Below are positions 58,433 to 64,000 of a stretch of 64,000 bases of DNA, piece after piece. The translations under genes were made by a program, and so were the position numbers. The stretch is from Planoprotostelium fungivorum. Its lineage: Eukaryota; Evosea; Variosea; Cavosteliida; Cavosteliaceae. The stretch lies in assembly GCA_003024175.1 (NCBI GenBank), contig MDYQ01000337.1:1-64000 (forward strand), in the 5' to 3' direction. Positions within the stretch are counted from its first letter, which is position 1. Each line of letters begins with the position of its first letter. The notes under the pieces were generated by a model that saw only the letters and a program-made list of their open reading frames with translations, did not search any database and was not told where the DNA came from.

Positions 58433-59535
58433 TTAATATCCTCCCGGTGGAGGCGGGGGTGTCCTACCCATCGTGCCAGCACCTCTTCCAGGGGGACCTG
58501 CAACATCATGAGGTCACCTCTTCAAGTCGTCGACCTCACCTGGCGCCGGGCGGCCGGCGTTCGAGCCACTTGGGGGACCGCTCGTGGTGGGACCACTGAT
58601 ACTCGGTCTGTTCTGACTCACGTACCTCTGTTTCATCCGTGAGATGGAGGTGATGATGAGACGTGCACGATGATGGAAGAGATGCAACATGGAAGAGCAC
58701 GGCTTCACCTTTGGAACACCTTTGAATGGTGGAACGGGAGGAAACTCTTCAATCGAATGAAAGCCCGCGCTGTTGGGTGGAGCTCCTCCTCCTTGTGATG
58801 GTGGACCAGCTGTAGACGTGTCATCTCGATGCATCATGCGATCCATGATTTCTCTCCGCCTCCATTCTTCACGTGAAGGACAATGTCTTTAGACGTGAAG
58901 AGGTAGAGGTGGGATGATGATGATGTCTTACGTGGAGGACGATTGGCCGTTGATGGTGGTCCTTGAGCGGGTCTACCTGTGGTCGGAGGTGCCGGCGGCG
59001 TTCTACTGATTGGTCCAGTTGCAGTTGTCGCCCTCTGAAGAGTCTTCACGTCCAATGTCAATCCATCATATCACATCTCTCAACTCACCGGAGGTGGTCT
59101 AGAGGTCACCGGAGGTGGTATAGAGTCCGTGGTCGCTGCCATCGGAGGTCTCGCCACGGGTGGAGGTCCCCCAGCTGTCGTCGGTGGAGGTCCGCCTGGT
59201 CGAGATACGGGGGGTGGAGGTCCGCCTGGACGAGCGATGGGAGGTGGAGGACCACCGGGTCTGGCGACTGGTGGGGGGCCTGCGCCACCTGATTTGGAAT
59301 ATGTCAATTCACATTTGGAACGGGTCGAATGGTGGATGAAGGAGGAGATGAACGCGTGAGAGACAACGAGTGGATGTCGACTTGTTCGTCGATGATGAAC
59401 GGTTTAACATTTCACGGGCATTTTACACGATACATATGCATATGTATCGTGTAATGTGAAAGACTCGGTCTGATGCATAATTCATTAAGACGAATGATCA
59501 CCTGGTCTAGGATTTGGAGGTGGTCTGCCTGCCAT
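58433..59535 (-). CDS. proline-rich protein (verprolin/formin-linker-like)
   Basis: ATG 59535 opens MAGRPPPNPRPG, then a 215 nt intron (holding the 32-bp palindrome) joins GAGPPPVARPGGPPPPIARP. Repeats of G-G-P-P-P follow, then TTGRPAQGPPSTANRPP, FPPVPPFKGVPK, YVSQNRPSISGPTTSGPPSG and the end RTPPPPPGGY, TAA 58433-58435. Poly-proline of this kind binds profilin, SH3 and WW domains and is common in actin regulators. I see no WH2, EVH1 or formin core, so the actin link is inference. Confidence 0.7.
59423..59454. repeat. perfect 32-bp palindrome
   Basis: Left half TTACACGATACATATG, right half its exact reverse complement, no spacer. A further imperfect stem (TTTCAC / GTGAAA) extends outward. 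It is in the first intron of the proline-rich gene (-) and about 200 bp upstream of the RapGAP start (+). Confidence 0.85.
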
Positions 59536-59655
59536 CGGGCGATGCTTTAAATGCGGTTGAGTCCGATGCGTCTAAGTCCTCCGGAGAATATTTTTTCTGT
59601 TGTAGACTGGTGTCAGTACAAAGGATAGTGACACCAACATCATCTCACACAGAGG

Positions 59656-62600
59656 ATGAGTCTACGCAAAGTCCAGCTATTGGACAAACAAACGGGTGAG
59701 ATCATACCATCACTCTCTCTTCTCACGCTACATGTCAGGCGGATCGACCGATGATCTCGTAGAGCTCCTGACCCATTCCAAGTTTGAAGAATCAGACTTG
59801 AAGATGACGGAAGGTATATCCATCTCGATCGTGAACGTATATCTGATACCCGATATCAGACACACCCGAGGCCCCTTCATTCGAGGAAGTCCTCACCGAT
59901 GAAGACGATGAGGGCAGCTATCTGGTAGAGAGACCGAACGAAGAGTTAAAGAGTCCTCTATCTGATCCCATCGCCAAGAGACCACGCCCCAGGCCAAAGA
60001 GCGTCAGCGTGAGCACTGGTAATTCGAATCCGTTGGTCGTCAACACCATCACGAGGAGGAGGTATCGGATAGACACCCATCTCATACTCAATCGAATGAC
60101 AGACGATTTGTCTTGAGTGAACTCGATGGTGCCGATGTGAATGTAGAGAACTTGACCACCGAGCAGTTGCTTCAGCTCGATGAAGTCGTGAACAAGAACG
60201 AAAAGTGAGATACCCGATCCGATATCTCATATCGATCTCACGTCATATCATCATGCGACCTCTAAATCGACCCAGGGGTGCTCTCGAAAACCTCATCGCC
60301 TCATTCAAACAAGAAGGCCCTGCACATCCGGCGTCAGATCGACATGGAGGACAGCTGAGCCCGCCCATGGACAAGAAAAAGTCGAGTGAGTTGACTGAAC
60401 TGAGACAAATGAGAAACGATTGGAGGCGGTCTCGTCATGTGACCACCCGAGAAGGTGGCCGTGCTGCTGCTGTCGCCCTCTTAGAGCATGCGACGCGCAT
60501 GATGTCCTCCATCACTTCTGACCGATTCGACAGGAACCATGATCGGCATCACGAAGAGTGATGGCATGCCCGGTTTAGCCAAGAAGATTTTAGGAGGTAA
60601 AGAGAGAGGCATGCAGCAATCGAGCTCAGGTGAAGGAGACCTTCTACGTCGCGGATATCTCACTCACGCGAATTCAGCCACGAATATATCTGCGAAAGTG
60701 CGCGCCAGCTCGAGTCTGTCGACTTCCCCGACCAGCGTGAAATCACCTCTCATGTCTTCAGAGAAACACAAGGGAGATTTCGTCACGGTACAAGACGTAC
60801 GTTTGGAACGTATACCGCTGTCCCACGTACAGGTGAGAGAGATCGGTCGTCTACAACGAGACAGAATCTGACGCCGTACAGTCTTCGGTGCAGGAGGAGA
60901 GCAAGCAGGCCGTTCACTGCAGAGACTTCTGGTTGGAATTGGGAAAAGTGTATCAGCAGTTTTCTTATTGCGTGCCTCGATTGGAGGACACTGACAAGTA
61001 CGAAAAGTATTACCTGAAGGAATTTTATGGACAGAGTGAGTCGTCCACCATCGTCATCATGATCTCCACGTTGCATCGTGCATGTCCGTCATCATCATCA
61101 TGTCTTCGATCATCATCACATCATCATCATGTCTTCGATCATCATCACATCATAATCATCACCTTCACGATCGTGACAAATGACACTCGATCATCACCAT
61201 CACCCCATCATCATGCTGATGCGATGACAGAGCACATGCACTACGTCGGTTCAACGGAGAACAAAGAGCTAGTCATCGTGTCCGTCCGAGAAGTAGAAGA
61301 CGCTGCAGACAAGACGACCCACTTCATCTGCCTCTACCGAAATTACACGGTACGTCCATCTACAACCCGCCAACAAATTAACCCCTACAGTGTGACGGCA
61401 GGCAGAAAGTCATGTTCGAGACGAGCAGGAGCGGCGTGGCAAGCAAGAAAGTGAAGGGTGCCCTACAGCTCATCACCCAATGCAAGAAGATGAACAAGAT
61501 CGATTCGAACGCCAACTTTGATCTCAACCTTTTGAAATTCGAGGGAAAGATGGTGAGAATTTTCTGCATTCATTTTCTCTCTTTGCAATTTCAATTCGTA
61601 TGGAATCGATTTTATTTGTGATGTGACGTGCAATCGATACATATTCCATACATTTCGATCCATCTACATCGATGTAGATGGATTCGTCTCTTCCCTTTAC
61701 TTGTCCTCTATCACTCTACACATCACACAATGACTTATCTTCAGGTCGTGACACATCAGAAGATCGGTGTTCTGCTTCGACTGAAAGGACAGACCACAGA
61801 GAACGACATGTTCAACAACAGAGGTGACGTCCCTCTCCTCTCTCTTCATCTGAAGACAAGACAGAGAACGCCAGCCCCGACTTTGAAGAGTTTTTACAAT
61901 TTTTGGGCGACCGAGTTGAATTGCAGGGACACGCTGGATTTGCTGGTGGTCTCGATGTGAAGAGTGAGTGATGACGTCGACACGAATCAAAATGTCGACC
62001 ATACGATACGATGAGTCACATCACTGTCATCATGACTTGATCTCTCTACTTGGTCTGAAATGTACATAGAAAACACGACCGGTACAGCCAGTGTCTATAC
62101 CGTATTTCACGATTTAGAGGTTATGTTTCACGTGTCGACATTATTACCTCACTTCCCCGCCGACCCACAACAAGTAGAGAAGAAGAGACACATAGGAAAC
62201 GGTACGTGGCTCGTTGTAGATGGAATAAGCCACTGAAAGACGCACAGACATTGTCGTCATCATCTTCAACGAGGCAGACGAGCCGTTCGATCCTTCCATC
62301 ATGAGATCAGAGTATAATAGTATCCTGTTTTATTTCATTTTATTTTATGTTTGGCCTTGATCGAGATAGATGTATATGTATTTATTCAACCTGTGAAAGA
62401 GCCTGGAATCGCCACGAGATACGGGTGATTTATTCTATTTTAATCTTTTTTCCACACACCATCAGATGATCCCATCTCATCTGAACCATTCATCTCCATC
62501 CAACGATCTCAATATAACAACCCATCCATCATCTTCATATAATCCATCCAAGCTTCATCCAGTCGATTCATGTCGATCGTGCTGATGGAAACGTAGTGTT

Positions 62601-62867
62601 ACGGTGGCATCTAAGGGAGGAACGCCTCCGTTCGGCCCTCTCTTGACATCACCACCCATCTACCAGAAGAACAGTGCCTTCAGAAATTTTCTCTTGACGA
62701 AAGGTGCGATATTCTCTCGAAATTATATTATTCTATTTTATTGTGACTCATCGCGGACAGTCATCAACGCCGAGAGGGCCAGCTTCGAGGCACCTTCTTT
62801 CGCTCCAAAGATTAAGAGGACGAGAAAGATCCTTATCGAGGAGCTCGTATCAAACTGTAAGAAATAG
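59656..62867 (+). CDS. Rap GTPase-activating protein (RapGAP domain)
   Basis: ATG 59656 (MSLRKVQLLDKQTG). Acidic then Ser-rich regulatory half (SFEEVLTDEDDEGSYLVE; SSLSTSPTSVKSPLMSSEK). The catalytic half has WLELGKVYQQFSYCVPR, LGDRVELQGHAGFAGGLDVK, VMFHVSTLLPHFPADPQQ, the Asn-thumb region KKRHIGNDIVVIIFNE and GTPPFGPLLTSPPIY, then INAERASFEAPSF. The RapGAP order is complete. TAG/TAA-type stop at 62865-62867. It accelerates GTP hydrolysis by Rap, which controls adhesion and cytoskeleton in amoebae. Many introns, some with the CTACAAC/GTTGTAG motif (60,850; 61,358; 62,212). Confidence 0.9.
61094..61160 (+). repeat. ~32-bp tandem duplication in an intron
   Basis: CATCATCATGTCTTCGATC plus ATCATCACATCAT repeated twice in tandem within a CAT-rich intron of the RapGAP gene. 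Confidence 0.75.
61658..61683. repeat. perfect 26-bp palindrome
   Basis: Centre ATCGAT, arms ATCCATCTACATC and its reverse complement. In a RapGAP intron. The arms resemble the widespread CATCTACAACG / CGTTGTAGATG element. Confidence 0.85.
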
Positions 62868-63240
62868 AGTCGATACATGAGTGAGGCAGTCGGTGTCCTT
62901 CTTCTCCTCTCTTCTGCTCTTCCATTATGTCGTGTGTGTGGTGATGATCGTGATGGAATGATCGAGACGATCGTTTTCTTCGTTTGTGTCTTGATGGATG
63001 TTTGAATGGAAGATGAGACGGACACATGTGGATTTGTGTTGATCCTCCGATGTCTTTGCATAGACATAAGATGTGACGTGGCCGATGACTCGTAGAGTTG
63101 TGATGTCCATCCTCTATCATCCGATTCAGATGAGTTGAAAAGACGAAGATGCTTTGATTCTTTATTCTCCTTCTTCTCTCCATCCAATAGAGAGGGGTTT
63201 CCATATCGATACTGATATACAGATGGCGGACGCTCGTCCA
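62868..63240. other. convergent intergenic region
   Basis: 373 bp between the RapGAP stop (+) and the stop of the zinc-finger gene (-). Long open frames on the minus strand lack domain character and continue into RapGAP exons, so they look like shadows. Confidence 0.45.
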
Positions 63241-64000
63241 CTAGACGGAAGCACTCTTCTGTTCGATGAGACCTCTTACGGTTCTCATGCGAGAGACGAT
63301 GTCACGGTGGTAATCGACGAAGGCGGTCATGCATTTTCTGCCCTCTTCGATCCTCTTCAAACTCTTCTCCACTCTCTCTGTCAAGTCTTGATACTGTAAC
63401 GTCTAAGTCGGTGTCTAGCATGTGGAGTTGACATATGATATGTTACCTCCAACTTCAACTCGAGGAGAGGATTGGATGCAACCTTATAGACTTCTACTCC
63501 ATCGTCGGTCTCATCTGAATCTGAGCCGCAAGCGTGGGCATCTAAAGAAGATTCTTGGCTGCATACCAGGTCTTCATCCAGTGATCTGTAGAAGGTGAGT
63601 CTCATCGTCCTGCTCGTGTTCGTCTCTTACATCTCGGCACTGACTTTAGAAACCTTGGGTACCTTCGTGCTTCTGTTCTTGTTGCCCGAGAGAAGCGAGC
63701 CGCTCGCCGCTCTTGTACGTATGCGAGTGGCTGCATCCTCTAAAGACCTATCAAGGTGCAAGTGGCGAAGGTCGTCCTTCTTGACTTTAGAGGTCTTAGA
63801 TCGGTGTCTGGGGCTGGTCCTCTTAGCCGGTGACTCTCTTAACTGGCCCAAGATGGTGGCGATGGTGTGGTTGTCTTCGTCTCCTTGTGCATCTGTGAGA
63901 GTCTCATCCTCTTCATCCTCTGCGGTTGTGTATCTCGTGCATCTTCTACACAGGCAGCTACCGTCGCACAGAGGACAGACGTAACGACCTCTATCGTGCA
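63241..64000 (-). CDS. Cys-rich zinc-finger protein, 5' end outside the window
   Basis: Partial at its N-terminal side. The first visible exon has YVCPLCDGSCLCRRCTRYT, a C-x2-C-x3-C-x-C-x2-C cluster like the CXXC_R1 (CDCA7-type) zinc finger. Then an acidic patch, a basic Ser/Lys-rich region, ISLDEDLVCSQESSLDAHAC (joined in phase 2), an acidic DSDETDDGVEVYK, and a coiled helix LTERVEKSLKRIEEGRKCM. A final exon KSASV ends at TAG 63241-63243. The CDCA7 family acts in chromatin; nuclear function here is inference. Confidence 0.6.

Noticed and set aside
62738-63241. 167-codon minus-strand frame after the zinc-finger gene
   Set aside because: The zinc-finger gene ends at 63241 through a small last exon, and this frame continues into RapGAP exons without domain character.

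Overview
The window is nuclear DNA of a gene-dense eukaryote. Genes lie on both strands a few hundred bases apart and are cut by many short introns (mostly 40-80 nt, GTGAG...CAG). Gene content suggests an amoebozoan, probably a protosteloid or dictyostelid relative. The evidence is a metallo-beta-lactamase phosphodiesterase with two cyclic-nucleotide domains, a GbpC/GbpD-like RasGEF, a NOX2-like oxidase, a RapGAP and divergent ankyrin-repeat families. The organism call is inference, and all gene models are hand-spliced from reading frame, splice sites and intron phase.

Layout. 1-2200: end of an unidentified gene, a ~600 bp tandem duplication whose two copies meet at a single N, and a small minus-strand gene. 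2.2-5.3 kb: receptor kinase with a chitinase-like (GH18) ectodomain. 5.5-8 kb: purple acid phosphatase. 8-11.9 kb: F-box gene and a nucleotidyltransferase-like gene that may be one unit. 12-15.7 kb: broken ankyrin gene beside a copy of the NOX 3' end, then the intact NOX gene and a small membrane protein. 16.2-17.6 kb: SEC11 signal peptidase and a small unknown. 17.7-30.5 kb: cyclic-nucleotide signalling block, consisting of the phosphodiesterase, an ankyrin gene inserted on the other strand, and a very long RasGEF/cNMP/GRAM/cNMP gene that appears to run on through a PH domain into phospholipase D. 30.7-49 kb: PhyH dioxygenase, surface protein, unknown, RluA-type pseudouridine synthase, ZIP transporter, two-TM ectodomain protein, F-box protein, DMT transporter, dual-specificity phosphatase, EF-hand-like protein and an ATP-grasp ligase. 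49-52 kb: two more ankyrin loci, one split by a 377 bp terminal-inverted-repeat element. 52-64 kb: two small genes, a secreted phosphodiesterase-like protein, an ankyrin-like protein, a proline-rich protein, RapGAP, and a Cys-rich zinc-finger gene cut by the window end.

The strongest observation is the continuous reading frame and matching intron phases that join the GbpD-like RasGEF to PH-PLD (23736-30460). It would be a single protein linking cyclic nucleotide, Ras and phosphatidic acid signalling, next to the enzyme that probably degrades its ligand. Other leads are the dead-chitinase receptor kinase, a 9-mer (TCTACAACG / CGTTGTAGA) far more frequent than chance in both orientations, a candidate MITE, and a mosaic NOX/ankyrin duplication. 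I saw no convincing tRNA, rRNA, CRISPR or virus-like element.
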